Shown piece after piece: positions 8,043 through 18,214 of a stretch of DNA of 64,000 nt. A program made the position numbers and the translations under genes. Origin of the DNA: Planctomycetota bacterium (GTDB taxonomy: Bacteria > Planctomycetota > UBA11346). Below the pieces are notes generated by a model that saw only the letters and a program-made list of their open reading frames with translations, searched no databases and was not told where the DNA came from. Location: positions 146,232-210,231 of the forward strand of contig BJHQ01000006.1 of NCBI GenBank assembly GCA_014193115.1, written 5' to 3'. Position 1 is the stretch's first letter. Every line of letters begins with the position of its first letter.

Positions 8043-10082
8043 TCAGGGCTTCGGGATATTGGCGGCGACGATGATCAGGATGGCCACCAGGCCGGCGATG
8101 CTGAGGGCGAGCTGCATGCGCAGCCGCGGACGCTGCATCGCGGCATAGCCGTCTCCCACGTACCGGGCGGCATTGGCCACCAGCTGGGTCAGGCCCGCGA
8201 TCACCAGCAGTTCGACCAGCCAGTAACCGGCCAGGCCGAGGATCTTGGTCGGCAGCACAACGACGGCGTCGTAGAGCCGGTCGAAGCCGTAGGTCCAGGC
8301 GCCACCGAACCCGGTCGGCGCGGTGCTGGTACCAGCCTCGGGCTTGGCTGTTCCGTAGCCTTTGGACCACACCACGACAGCGAGTGCTGCGCCGATGACG
8401 GCAGCGACGGTTCCGGCCAACGCCATAGACCAAGCCAGGGTCAGGTGCCCAGCGTCAGCATGACCATGGGCGACGGCCTCATGCCCGCCTGGGGGGGCCG
8501 GGATAGGCGCGAACGCCGCCTGAGCCTTACCCACCACAGGCGCCAGGTATTGGGCAAACCAATCGGTGTGGCAGCCATAGGCGGCCGGCAGGCCCATCCA
8601 CAGCAACCCGGCGCCGATGCTGCCCACAGCCAGAATCACCAGCGGGATGGCCATGGTCGCGGGCACCGCCTGGATGTGGTTCCTGGTCTCGTCATCGACC
8701 TGAGTCGGAGCGGTGAAGGCCAGGACCATCATCCGGGTCATGTAATAGGCAGTGATGCCAGCGGTGACCACGGCGACCACACCGATGGCGATTCCGAGCC
8801 CGCCCGAAGCGAACAGCGATTCGAGGATCAGATCCTTCGACCAGAAACCGCTGAACGGCGCGATGCCGAGGATCGCCAGCCATCCAGCACCCATGATCAA
8901 TCCGGTGAACGGCATCAGCCGGGCCAGGCCGCCCATCCGGCGCAGATCCTGTTCGTGGTGCAGGCCGTGGATCACCGCACCGGCACCAAGGAACAGCGTC
9001 GCTTTGAAGAAGGCGTGGGTGAAGACGTGGAACAGGGCGACATCGAAGCGCCCCGCCCCGCAGGCCATGAACATGAAGCCGAGCTGGGACACCGTGGAAT
9101 AGGCCAGGGCTTTCTTGATGTCGTGCTGGAAGCAGCCGGCGATGGCGCCCCACACCGCGGTAATGCAACCAACCACCATCACCCATTGCAGGGCATTGAG
9201 GCCGAGCACCGGCAGCGTCGCATCGACGAACAGATCGCTCAGCCGAGCGATCAGGAACACACCGGCGGTAACCATGGTCGCGGCGTGGATCAGCGCCGAC
9301 ACCGGCGTCGGACCGGCCATGGCGTCGGGTAGCCAGGTAACCAGCGGAATCTGGGCGCTTTTCCCGGTGCAGCCGAAGAACAGCAGCAGCGCGGCGGCAG
9401 CGATCAATCCGCTTTGGCCAGCGAGCGCCGTCGCATCACGTTGCTGGAAGAATCCGGCGATCCGTTCATAGTCGAGGCTGCCGACCACCGCCAGGAGCGC
9501 GAACATGCCGAGCAGGAAACCAAGGTCGCCGACCCGATTGACCACGAACGCCTTGCGCGCGGCATCATTATAGTCGTCGTTGCGGTGCCAGAAGCCGACC
9601 AGCAGGTACGAGCACAGGCCGACGCCTTCCCAACCGAGAAAAGTCATGGGCAGGCTGCCCCCGATCACCAGCACGATCATCGAGAACAGGAACAGGTTGA
9701 GATAGCTCATGAACCGGGCGAAGCCGCGGTCCTCGCCCATGTAGCCCACGGAATACAGGGTGATCAACGTGCCGATGCCGGTGACGAAGAGCAGCATCAG
9801 GCTCGACAGCCGATCGAACAGCAGACTGGCGTTCAGATGCAGCGAACCGAAATCGAGCCAGGTCCACAGGTGCTGACTGATCGGATAGTCAGGATGCTTG
9901 GCCAACTCCACCGACGCAGCGATGGTCAGGAAGAAGGACAGCGCCGGCATGAGCACGGCGATGGTGGCGACCAGACCACGGTTCGGTCCGTGGGCGTCTT
10001 TGGCGCCAGCCAAGGCCAGACCACCGGTAATGGCGGCGCCGAGCAGAGGCAGGACAGGGATCAACCAGAGGACAGAATCCAC
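8043..10082 (-). CDS. nuoL: NADH-quinone oxidoreductase subunit L
   Basis: 679-residue distal antiporter-like subunit, including the long lateral helix at the C-terminus that couples the membrane pumps. NuoL markers are GWEGVGLCSYLLVGFW, GKSAQIPLVTWLPDAMAGPT (with the helix 7 Lys) and KKALAYSTVSQLGFM. Translation begins at a GTG (10082): on the minus strand AAGGAG lies seven bases upstream, inside the end of nuoK. The gene is four bases after nuoK. A histidine-rich insert (about residues 510-525) sits in the periplasmic loops before the lateral helix. Confidence 0.96.
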   Translation of the reverse strand: MDSVLWLIPVLPLLGAAITGGLALAGAKDAHGPNRGLVATIAVLMPALSFFLTIAASVELAKHPDYPISQHLWTWLDFGSLHLNASLLFDRLSSLMLLFVTGIGTLITLYSVGYMGEDRGFARFMSYLNLFLFSMIVLVIGGSLPMTFLGWEGVGLCSYLLVGFWHRNDDYNDAARKAFVVNRVGDLGFLLGMFALLAVVGSLDYERIAGFFQQRDATALAGQSGLIAAAALLLFFGCTGKSAQIPLVTWLPDAMAGPTPVSALIHAATMVTAGVFLIARLSDLFVDATLPVLGLNALQWVMVVGCITAVWGAIAGCFQHDIKKALAYSTVSQLGFMFMACGAGRFDVALFHVFTHAFFKATLFLGAGAVIHGLHHEQDLRRMGGLARLMPFTGLIMGAGWLAILGIAPFSGFWSKDLILESLFASGGLGIAIGVVAVVTAGITAYYMTRMMVLAFTAPTQVDDETRNHIQAVPATMAIPLVILAVGSIGAGLLWMGLPAAYGCHTDWFAQYLAPVVGKAQAAFAPIPAPPGGHEAVAHGHADAGHLTLAWSMALAGTVAAVIGAALAVVVWSKGYGTAKPEAGTSTAPTGFGGAWTYGFDRLYDAVVVLPTKILGLAGYWLVELLVIAGLTQLVANAARYVGDGYAAMQRPRLRMQLALSIAGLVAILIIVAANIPKP

Positions 10083-10086
10083 CGAC

Positions 10087-10410
10087 TCACTCCTTCATCG
10101 ACGCGTAGGCGTCGGAATCGACGGAATCACGCTGACGGAAGATGCAGATGACCATGGCCAGACCGACGCAGGCCTCGGCCGCAGCGATGGCGATGGTGAA
10201 CAGCGGCACGATCTGACCGGTCAGGCTGGCCGTGCCGACGTGCATGCGCGCGAAGGCCAAAAAGCTGAGGTTCACTGCATTCAGCATGAGTTCGATGCCC
10301 ATCAGGGCGACGAACAGATTGCGCCGGCTGAGCACTGCGGCCAGACCGATGGCGAACAGGATCGCCGCCACGCCCTGGTAGTGGATCGGATCAATGACCA
10401 TGGGCGGCAT
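10087..10410 (-). CDS. nuoK: NADH-quinone oxidoreductase subunit K
   Basis: Three-helix membrane subunit (107 residues; 104 if translation starts at the ATG at 10401). It contains LMGIELMLNAVNLSF, the NuoK/ND4L signature with the membrane-buried Glu of helix 2, and a second acidic residue in helix 3 (AAEACVGLAMV). These glutamates form part of the proton path between the quinone site and the pumps. The start overlaps the end of nuoJ by 20 bases (11 from the inner ATG), so coupling with nuoJ is likely. Confidence 0.95.
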   Translation of the reverse strand: MPPMVIDPIHYQGVAAILFAIGLAAVLSRRNLFVALMGIELMLNAVNLSFLAFARMHVGTASLTGQIVPLFTIAIAAAEACVGLAMVICIFRQRDSVDSDAYASMKE

Positions 10411-10975
10411 CCTCGGTCTTGGTCACAGAGGGTTCCCCGGCCAAGCTGCGCTTGGCGAGCAGCACGGCTGCGACGATCGCCACCAGCAGCAGCACGCCGA
10501 TCAGTTCGAACAGCAGATAATACCCTGGGCCGGCAGCGGTCGTATCGAACAGCCGCGGCGCAAGATTCGCGACCGAACCTTCGAGCGCTCCGCCTTGGGC
10601 CGGCCCGTGCAGGGCGTTCGCGCCGGCCAGCACATTCACTGAGACGCTGGCGACACCGAGCGGCAGCAGCAAACCGGCGATGCTGAGCAGGTCAAAGCGC
10701 GGGGTGTGGTCGTCGCGGGCCTGGTTCAGCACCATCAGCACGAAGACCATCAGCACCATGATCGCCCCGGCATACACCAGGACTTGCAGCACCGCGACAT
10801 AGGGGCTGCCGAGCAGCGCATACAGCCCGGCCATGGCCAGCAGCACGCCGATCAGGCACACCGCACCGTGGAGCGGATGTCGGGTGGTCAGCACCCCGAG
10901 GGCGCAGCACACCGCGACCAGGGAAAAAGCCCAGAAATAGAGCGGGCCGATGATGGCGTCGAGGGAACCCAGCAT
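10391..10975 (-). CDS. nuoJ: NADH-quinone oxidoreductase subunit J
   Basis: Membrane subunit of about 194 residues from the ATG at 10975, just after the nuoI stop. Five hydrophobic segments are visible; VLVYAGAIMVLMVFVLM is the ND6/NuoJ helix 3 with its pi-bulge region. A longer in-frame extension upstream would run into nuoI and looks non-membrane, so the inner ATG is preferred. It belongs to the central block nuoH-I-J-K. Confidence 0.94.
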   Translation of the reverse strand: MLGSLDAIIGPLYFWAFSLVAVCCALGVLTTRHPLHGAVCLIGVLLAMAGLYALLGSPYVAVLQVLVYAGAIMVLMVFVLMVLNQARDDHTPRFDLLSIAGLLLPLGVASVSVNVLAGANALHGPAQGGALEGSVANLAPRLFDTTAAGPGYYLLFELIGVLLLVAIVAAVLLAKRSLAGEPSVTKTEDAAHGH

Positions 10976-10976
10976 G

Positions 10977-11552
10977 TCAGTGGTCCGATCCCGATTGCAG
11001 CCGGGCGAGGGCATCAGCGTGACGCGCCCCGCCTGGCGCCGACTGGCTGGTGAGGTCGTCCACCGGATAGTCCTTGGGATCCCAGTCCATCAGTTTGGTC
11101 TTGTCGATCACGAAATCGGCGCGGTTGTCATGGACCATGACGCCGAGCTTGGTGTCCATGCGGATCGCGTCGCACGGGCAGGCCTCGACGCAATAGCCGC
11201 AGAACACGCAGAGCAGCAGGTCGATCTCGAATTTGACCGGACGTTTCTCGATGTGGCGATCAGGGCTGGTCTCAGCAACGATGTTGATGCACCGCGCCGG
11301 GCAGGCGGTGGAGCACATGTAGCAGGCCACGCAACGCGGAGAGCCATCGGCGCGCTTCATCAGCCGATGCCTGGCCCGGTAGTCCCGAGGCAGCTCGGGT
11401 TTTTCCTCGGGATAGTTCACCGTCGGGAAATGGGCGGGATCAGTCAGGCCTTTGCGGGCGTGGCCTAAAGTCGTCGCCAGACCTTTGAAGATCTCAATGA
11501 AATAGATGCGCTCCCAGAAGTTCAGCTCGGGGCGGGGGACGACCTTGGCCAT
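10977..11552 (-). CDS. nuoI: NADH-quinone oxidoreductase subunit I (two 4Fe-4S ferredoxin-type)
   Basis: 191-residue peripheral-arm subunit carrying clusters N6a and N6b. Two complete motifs are present: C74-C77-C80 with C84 followed by P (CVACYMCSTACPA) and C115-C118-C121 with C125 (CVFCGYCVEACP). The ATG at 11552 shares one base with the TAA of nuoH (TAATG). A much longer frame continues upstream into nuoH but is out of character (Arg/Gly rich) and is not used. Electrons pass from here to NuoB. Confidence 0.96.
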   Translation of the reverse strand: MAKVVPRPELNFWERIYFIEIFKGLATTLGHARKGLTDPAHFPTVNYPEEKPELPRDYRARHRLMKRADGSPRCVACYMCSTACPARCINIVAETSPDRHIEKRPVKFEIDLLLCVFCGYCVEACPCDAIRMDTKLGVMVHDNRADFVIDKTKLMDWDPKDYPVDDLTSQSAPGGARHADALARLQSGSDH

Positions 11553-12940
11553 TACCAGGCCTCCTTGATGAGCTTGGCGACCACGGCCGTGATCAGCAGA
11601 TTCACCAGGGCCACGTTGAGCAGCACCTTCCAGCCGAGGTCCATGATCTGGTCGTAGCGGAAGCGCGGCAGGGTCCACCGCACCCACACGAACAGCCAGC
11701 TGAACACCAGGGCTTTGGCGATGATGATGTGGAACTGGATCAGGGCGGTGACGGTCAACACCACCGGCGACCAGAAGGCCCCGGCGGCAGGCACCGGATT
11801 GTGCCACAACGTCGCAGCAGCCAGACCGCCCAGGGCCAAGGTACCGATCGCCAGTCCACTAAAGGCGGCGGCATAGATGCCATATTCACGGACCCGGACC
11901 TCGCGGTCGGTGGCGTGGCCGGCAGCGTTATGGGTCCGACGGCCGAGGATCAGCTTCACGAAGCCGAACAACAGCAAGGCGGTGACGATGGACAGGGCGA
12001 GTGCGACCTTGCCGAGGTGCTCACGCAGCCAGTCGGTGTCCCAACCTGGGACCGGGAGCAGCTGGTAGCCGCCCAGGAACAAGGTCGCGATCAGCACCGA
12101 ACCCACCGCGATGTGCAGGTATTCCGCTGTCATGTAGAGCATGAAGCGGATGCCGTTGTATTCGGTATGGTAGCCACCGACGATCTCGGATTCGCCTTCA
12201 GTCACGTCGAAGGGATTGCGGCAGGTCTCGGCGAACAGCGAAATCAGGAACAGCAGAAATCCGATCGGCTGGACGAACACGCCCCAGGTGTGGGTGGACT
12301 GCCAAGTCACCGCGTCTTGCAGGCTGAAGCTACCATAGATCAGGAGCAGGCCGAGCACCGCCAAGCCCATGCTGACCTCGTACGAGATCATCATCGCCGA
12401 GGAGCGCACGCCGCCGAGCAGGCTGTATTTGCTATTGGATGACCACGCGCCGAGGACCACGCCATAGACCGACAGGCTCGACAGCGCGAAGAGCAGGAGC
12501 AGACCGTTGGCGGTGGGGAAGATCGTTCCGTGGATGGTGCCCACCGAGGTCGCCATGTCGCCGAACCACGGAATCACCGCCGGAGTCAGCACGCCGACCA
12601 TCACTGGGATCGCGGGAGCGATCACGTACCAGCCAGGATAGGCGAAGGGCGGAATGAAGAATTCCTTGCTCAATCCCTTCACCAGATCGGTGACATTGTA
12701 GATCATACCGAAGGCGCGAAGGCGCAGCCCCGGAACCGCATCGTTGAAGATGCCCGGGATGGATTTCAGCTGCAGATTCACCGCGGCGCGGTGCGGACCA
12801 GAGCGATCCTGGATGACTCCGGCGCCGCGCCGTTCCATCAGCACCAGCAAAGGGAGCAGGTGGAACAGCACCAGCGGAATGGCGATCGGCAAAGCGATGG
12901 CCACGATCAGCGGCAGGTTGGCGATGACCCAGTCGAGCAT
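11552..12940 (-). CDS. nuoH: NADH-quinone oxidoreductase subunit H (long form)
   Basis: Membrane subunit at the quinone-binding site. NuoH landmarks: MERRGAGVIQDRSGPHR near the N-terminus, FFIPPFAYPGWY, AETCRNPFDVTEGESEIVGG and the C-terminal FSWLFVWVRWTLPRFRYDQ. At 462 residues it is more than 100 longer than the usual 320-350. The extra length is largely an insertion before the last helices (roughly residues 335-400), with a charged stretch and an additional hydrophobic pair. Similar long forms exist in some other phyla, so this is lineage variation rather than damage. It starts one base after nuoG ends. Confidence 0.95.
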   Translation of the reverse strand: MLDWVIANLPLIVAIALPIAIPLVLFHLLPLLVLMERRGAGVIQDRSGPHRAAVNLQLKSIPGIFNDAVPGLRLRAFGMIYNVTDLVKGLSKEFFIPPFAYPGWYVIAPAIPVMVGVLTPAVIPWFGDMATSVGTIHGTIFPTANGLLLLFALSSLSVYGVVLGAWSSNSKYSLLGGVRSSAMMISYEVSMGLAVLGLLLIYGSFSLQDAVTWQSTHTWGVFVQPIGFLLFLISLFAETCRNPFDVTEGESEIVGGYHTEYNGIRFMLYMTAEYLHIAVGSVLIATLFLGGYQLLPVPGWDTDWLREHLGKVALALSIVTALLLFGFVKLILGRRTHNAAGHATDREVRVREYGIYAAAFSGLAIGTLALGGLAAATLWHNPVPAAGAFWSPVVLTVTALIQFHIIIAKALVFSWLFVWVRWTLPRFRYDQIMDLGWKVLLNVALVNLLITAVVAKLIKEAW

Positions 12941-12941
12941 G

Positions 12942-14576
12942 TCAGGCGACTCCTGCAGCGGCGGCCGGAGCTGCCACCGCCGGCAGCACGACGCCCATCG
13001 GGCCGATGCCGCGGTAGCTCAGTCCAGCAAGCCGCTGAGACCGGGCTTGGGCGGCTTTGAATGCCTGGGTCTCGTTGGTCCAGCCCAGGCTGGCAAGATC
13101 GCTGACCACCCGCCACGCCGGCTCCAATCCAGGGCCTGCCACCACCGGGCAGGCGTTGAGCACCTGGATGCGCTCTTGGCGGTTGATCATCGTGCCGCGG
13201 ATTTCAGCCCAGGCGCGGATGCCGATCGCAATGGTCGCCTGCTTGACCGTCGCGGTCTGCCAGGCGTCGAGGACGATGCGCACCGGGATGCTGCCGAGCT
13301 TCGCCGCCTTCAGCGGATCGGCAGCCCACAGGTCGTTGCCAGCGATCACGATGGCGTCGAATTCGCCAGCGCGTTTCGCCAGATCGTCGAGATTCTGCGG
13401 GATGCCGAGCAACGTCAGGCCGGCGCGGTTGGCCACCGGATCGCCAGACAGAGCGATGCCATCCGCCGCACCAACCGGCAACCAGGACCCGCCGAACACC
13501 TCGGCGCCGGCCAGCTTGTCGCGCAGAGCAAGCAGGGCGGCGTTGTCTTCGACGGTCAGATGGCCGCTGGCCACCACGGCGACGCGCTTGGCGCCCGCCA
13601 AGGCTTTCACCGCGGCGGCGATGGCGTCGCTGAGCGTCGCATCTTTTCCTGCGATGATGCCGTCGGTCAGACGATTGACCGACAATTGCTGGTAGAGCAT
13701 CCGCGACCGATTGGAGATCCAACTTTTGTTCACATCGGGATTGCGCCGCGGCATCAGGCGCCAGATTTTTCCGCCTTCGCCGCTGATATTGTAGTCAATG
13801 GTCAGGTTGGCGCCGAGGGCGTCGCTCGGATCGATGCTTTCAACACTCTTGAGGTTCCACACCCGCTGCTGGAAGCGGAAATGCTTGCCGGTGAGCGCCC
13901 CCACCGGACAGATGTCGGTGGTGTTGAGGTCGTAGGCGTGATCGAGTGGCTTGCCAGGGAAGGTCGTGATGTAGGCGTGGTCACCACGGCTGGCGATATC
14001 GAGCTGCGACGATTTGGCGACGTCGTCCATGAACCGGACGCAGCGCGAGCAGGCGATGCAGCGTTCCTGATCGAGAATGATCGTCGGCCCGAGGTCGATG
14101 GTCTTACCACCGCGATCCTGGCCCTTGCCGTCGGTGAACCGGTGGTCGGCGCCGCCTTTGTATTGCTTGGAGACATCATCGTGGAGCCGACTCTCATGCC
14201 GGCCCTGGCCCATGTAGTGCTCTTGCAACGTACACTCACCGGCCTTGTCGCAGATCGGGCAGTCGAGCGGGTGGTTGACCAGCAGGAACTCCATCACGCC
14301 TTTGCGCGCCAGCCGAACCGTCTCGCTTGATTGCTGGGTGCGGACCTTCATCCCCGGCGTGGCCTGCTGATGGCAGCTGATCGCAAAGCCGAAACCGCGC
14401 GGACCTTCGACCTCGACCAGGCAGATCCGGCAGTTTCCGGCGACCTTCAAATCTTCGTGATAGCAGAAGGCTGGCGTCTCGACCCGGGCGTGCTGGCGCA
14501 GGGCCTCGATGAGCTGGATGCCCTTCGGAACCTGGACCTCGCGGCCGTCGACGGTGATGGTGATCAGCTCAGGCAT
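12942..14576 (-). CDS. nuoG: NADH-quinone oxidoreductase subunit G (short form)
   Basis: 544-residue iron-sulfur subunit of the NADH arm. The 2Fe-2S N1b ligands are C38, C49, C52 and C68. Cluster N5 uses H102-C106-C109-C115. Cluster N4 uses C173, C176, C179 and C223 (CIACSRC and DICPVG). The extra N7 cluster of E. coli-type NuoG is absent: its region reads IDPSDALGANLTI without cysteines, as in mitochondrial NDUFS1. The molybdopterin-like C-terminal domain is shortened compared with the 700-900-residue proteins. The ATG at 14576 is chosen over a GTG nine bases upstream. Confidence 0.94.
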   Translation of the reverse strand: MPELITITVDGREVQVPKGIQLIEALRQHARVETPAFCYHEDLKVAGNCRICLVEVEGPRGFGFAISCHQQATPGMKVRTQQSSETVRLARKGVMEFLLVNHPLDCPICDKAGECTLQEHYMGQGRHESRLHDDVSKQYKGGADHRFTDGKGQDRGGKTIDLGPTIILDQERCIACSRCVRFMDDVAKSSQLDIASRGDHAYITTFPGKPLDHAYDLNTTDICPVGALTGKHFRFQQRVWNLKSVESIDPSDALGANLTIDYNISGEGGKIWRLMPRRNPDVNKSWISNRSRMLYQQLSVNRLTDGIIAGKDATLSDAIAAAVKALAGAKRVAVVASGHLTVEDNAALLALRDKLAGAEVFGGSWLPVGAADGIALSGDPVANRAGLTLLGIPQNLDDLAKRAGEFDAIVIAGNDLWAADPLKAAKLGSIPVRIVLDAWQTATVKQATIAIGIRAWAEIRGTMINRQERIQVLNACPVVAGPGLEPAWRVVSDLASLGWTNETQAFKAAQARSQRLAGLSYRGIGPMGVVLPAVAAPAAAAGVA

Positions 14577-14604
14577 GGGATGCACCAGATGGTCGAAGAA
14601 GCGT

Positions 14605-15933
<1,329 letters not shown>

Positions 15934-15935
15934 GG

Positions 15936-17018
15936 TCAGGCTTTCGCGGCGGCAGGTGCGGGTGCCGGAGCTGCTGGCGCAGCCGCAGGTGCTGGCGCAG
16001 CCGCAGGTGCTGGCGCAGCCACTGCTCCGGTGGCCTGGACCACCGCGCTGGGGCGGGAGGCACGCTCTTTATCATGGCAGATCACGCGATAGTGCGCGAC
16101 CTGACCGACCTCAAGCTTGTCGGCGGCTTTCTGGTCTTTCGGGCCGGGCGTGGCCAGGACGGTCCAGGTGGCGCCGCCATCGGCGCTGCGCTCGACCACC
16201 ACTTTGCTGCATCCGGGATCGTTCAGCCAAGTCAGGGCGATCGCTGAACCATCGACCTTGGCCGCGACCTTCAGCGCCGGAGGAGCCGGAGCATAGCCCG
16301 GTTTCTGCACCGCTGCGTTGGCGCCGATGGCGCCGGGGTGGCCCTTGGTATCGAGCTTGAGGTCGCCGATGGCGCAGTGGACCTGCTTGGCCTGAGGCTT
16401 TTTGGCTGCGGCGCTGCGCAAAAAAGTCACCCAGGCGTCGAGCACCGCCGGCGTCGGATGGAAATCCGCCTGATCGAAGTACGGCTCGTAGAGATCGCCT
16501 TCGCCGAGGGCGAATGGCTGCGGGCCGATGGCCTGGTCGTCGATCATCACCGCCGGGCCATTGCCGCAGATCGCCAGGCATTCGACGCGGACCACGCTGA
16601 ACAGGCCGTCGGCGGTGGTCGTCTTGCTCGCGTCGTGGGTGTCGACACCCAAGGATTTTTCCAAGTGTTCGATCAGCGCTTCGCTGCCCTGCTGGTGGCA
16701 GCACATGGTCTGGCAGACCTGGATCAGGTGACGACCGGTCGGCACCTGGCGGTACATGGTGTAGAACTCGACCACCGAGAACGCCTGGACCGGGCTGCAC
16801 CCCGACACTTGGGCAGCCCATTCGATGGCGACCCGCGGCACCCAGCCGAATTCCTGCTGAGCGAGATGGAGAACTTGCAGCAGCACCGCCCGTTTGGTCG
16901 GGTAGCGCCGCCATAATTCGTCGATCTTGGCTTGGACCGGCGCCATCCGCTTCGCCACGTCGGCGACGGTCAGGCCTTCTGGCTGGTGGTCGGCTGGATT
17001 GAGGCTGTGGCCGCTCAT
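15936..17018 (-). CDS. nuoE: NADH-quinone oxidoreductase subunit E fused to a fibronectin-III-like domain
   Basis: The first 200 residues are an ordinary NuoE: N-terminal helices, thioredoxin-like domain and the 2Fe-2S N1a ligands C102-x4-C107 and C147-x3-C151. NuoE normally ends there (160-200 residues), but this protein continues to about 360. After a linker, residues 246-331 look like a fibronectin type III or similar beta-sandwich (PPALKVAAKVDGSAIALTW ... VVVERSADGGATWTVLAT ... YRV near the end). The last 30 residues are an Ala/Pro tail encoded partly by 18-base tandem repeats. The ATG at 17018 is used; a TTG six bases upstream would overlap the nuoD stop. The role of the extra domain on the cytoplasmic NADH arm is unknown. 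Confidence 0.93.
   Translation of the reverse strand: MSGHSLNPADHQPEGLTVADVAKRMAPVQAKIDELWRRYPTKRAVLLQVLHLAQQEFGWVPRVAIEWAAQVSGCSPVQAFSVVEFYTMYRQVPTGRHLIQVCQTMCCHQQGSEALIEHLEKSLGVDTHDASKTTTADGLFSVVRVECLAICGNGPAVMIDDQAIGPQPFALGEGDLYEPYFDQADFHPTPAVLDAWVTFLRSAAAKKPQAKQVHCAIGDLKLDTKGHPGAIGANAAVQKPGYAPAPPALKVAAKVDGSAIALTWLNDPGCSKVVVERSADGGATWTVLATPGPKDQKAADKLEVGQVAHYRVICHDKERASRPSAVVQATGAVAAPAPAAAPAPAAAPAAPAPAPAAAKA
15973..16020. repeat. 18-base tandem repeat in the nuoE tail
   Basis: Unit gctggcgcagccgcaggt occurs at 15973-15990 and 15991-16008, with a partial third copy to 16020. It is in frame and encodes the Ala/Pro-rich C-terminus of NuoE; slippage here changes tail length without a frameshift. 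Confidence 0.85.
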
Positions 17019-17020
17019 GG

Positions 17021-18214
17021 TCAACGATCAAGCTCGCCGGCGATGATGTTGATCGATCCCAGGGCCGCGGCGAGATCCGGGACCATGGCGCCTTCCATCA
17101 TGCCGGGGAAGGCGGCCCACTGGGTGAAGCAAGGCGGGCGCACCTTGATCCGGTAAGGATTGGTGCCGCCGTCGGAAACAATCAGGAAGCCGAGTTCGCC
17201 ATTGGCGGCCTCGATCGCGTCATAGCACTCGCCGGCGGGCGGACGGACGCCTTCATAGATCAGCTTGAAGCTGTTGATCAGCGCTTCCATATCGTGGTAG
17301 ACGCGCTGGCGATCGGGCAGCGACAGCCGGGCATCGGTGGTGTTCACCGGTCCTGGCTTCAGCTTGTCGAGGGCCTGCCGGGTGATCGACACCGACTCGA
17401 GGATTTCGAGCATCCGCACCATCATCCGGTCAAACGTATCGCCTGAGGTGCCGATGACGGTATCGAACTGGTATTCCTCGTATCCGTAATACGGTTCGTC
17501 TTTTCGCAGATCGCGGTCGACGCCGCAGGCGCGCAGGCACGGTCCGGTCCAACCCCAGGCCACCGCTTGCTCGGCGCTGATCGGGCAGATGTCCTTGGTG
17601 CGATCGATGAAAATCTTGTTGTGCTCGATCAGACCGCGGACCTCGGCCACGGCGTGCTCGACCCGGCCGAGGACTCGGCGCACATCGTCAGCGAAACCAG
17701 GGTAGGCATCGCGGTACATGCCGCCGATGCGAGTCACCGTGTTGGTCAGCCGGGCGCCGCACAGCTTTTCCCAGATGGTGTAGACTTCTTCGCGAGTATT
17801 GAAGAAATACCAGAAATTGGTCAGCGCCCCGAGATCAACCAGGTTGGTGCAGATGCACACCAGATGATCGATGATCCGCGACAGCTCGAGCAAGACCACG
17901 CGCAAGCGGATGCAACGTTCCGGCGGAGTGATTCCGAACATCTTCTCGACCGACTTACAAAAGCCGATGTTGTTCATCATCGCGCTGCAATAATTCAGAC
18001 GATCGGTGTAGGGCAGGACCTGCTGGTAGGTGCCCTGCTCGATCATCTTCTCGAAGCCGCGGTGCAAGTAACCCATTTCGCCGACCGCGGCGATGACGTT
18101 TTCGCCATCCAGCGCGGCAAACAACCGCAGCGTGCCGTGGGTCGCCGGGTGGCTCGGACCCAGGTTGATGGTCATCAGGTCGACGTGGTCGCCGCCCGGA
18201 GCGATGGTCCTCAT
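17021..18214 (-). CDS. nuoD: NADH-quinone oxidoreductase subunit D
   Basis: 397-residue 49-kDa-type subunit that forms the quinone pocket together with NuoB. Landmarks are INLGPSHPATHGTLR near the N-terminus (the His contacts the quinone head), GYLHRGFEKMIE, NYCSAMMNN and the C-terminal GAMVPDLAAALGSINII with the conserved Asp. Separate from NuoC, unlike the fused NuoCD of enterobacteria. Its ATG overlaps the nuoC TGA (ATGA). Confidence 0.96.
   Translation of the reverse strand: MRTIAPGGDHVDLMTINLGPSHPATHGTLRLFAALDGENVIAAVGEMGYLHRGFEKMIEQGTYQQVLPYTDRLNYCSAMMNNIGFCKSVEKMFGITPPERCIRLRVVLLELSRIIDHLVCICTNLVDLGALTNFWYFFNTREEVYTIWEKLCGARLTNTVTRIGGMYRDAYPGFADDVRRVLGRVEHAVAEVRGLIEHNKIFIDRTKDICPISAEQAVAWGWTGPCLRACGVDRDLRKDEPYYGYEEYQFDTVIGTSGDTFDRMMVRMLEILESVSITRQALDKLKPGPVNTTDARLSLPDRQRVYHDMEALINSFKLIYEGVRPPAGECYDAIEAANGELGFLIVSDGGTNPYRIKVRPPCFTQWAAFPGMMEGAMVPDLAAALGSINIIAGELDR

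Noticed and set aside
10977..11807. NuoI with a long N-terminal extension of about 85 residues.
   Set aside because: The extra part is Arg/Gly rich, lies in nuoH and has no homology; the ATG at 11552 gives the normal length.
12744..14330. A 528-residue plus-strand frame opposite nuoG.
   Set aside because: It is an antisense shadow with no domain and no ribosome site, while nuoG has all its cluster ligands.
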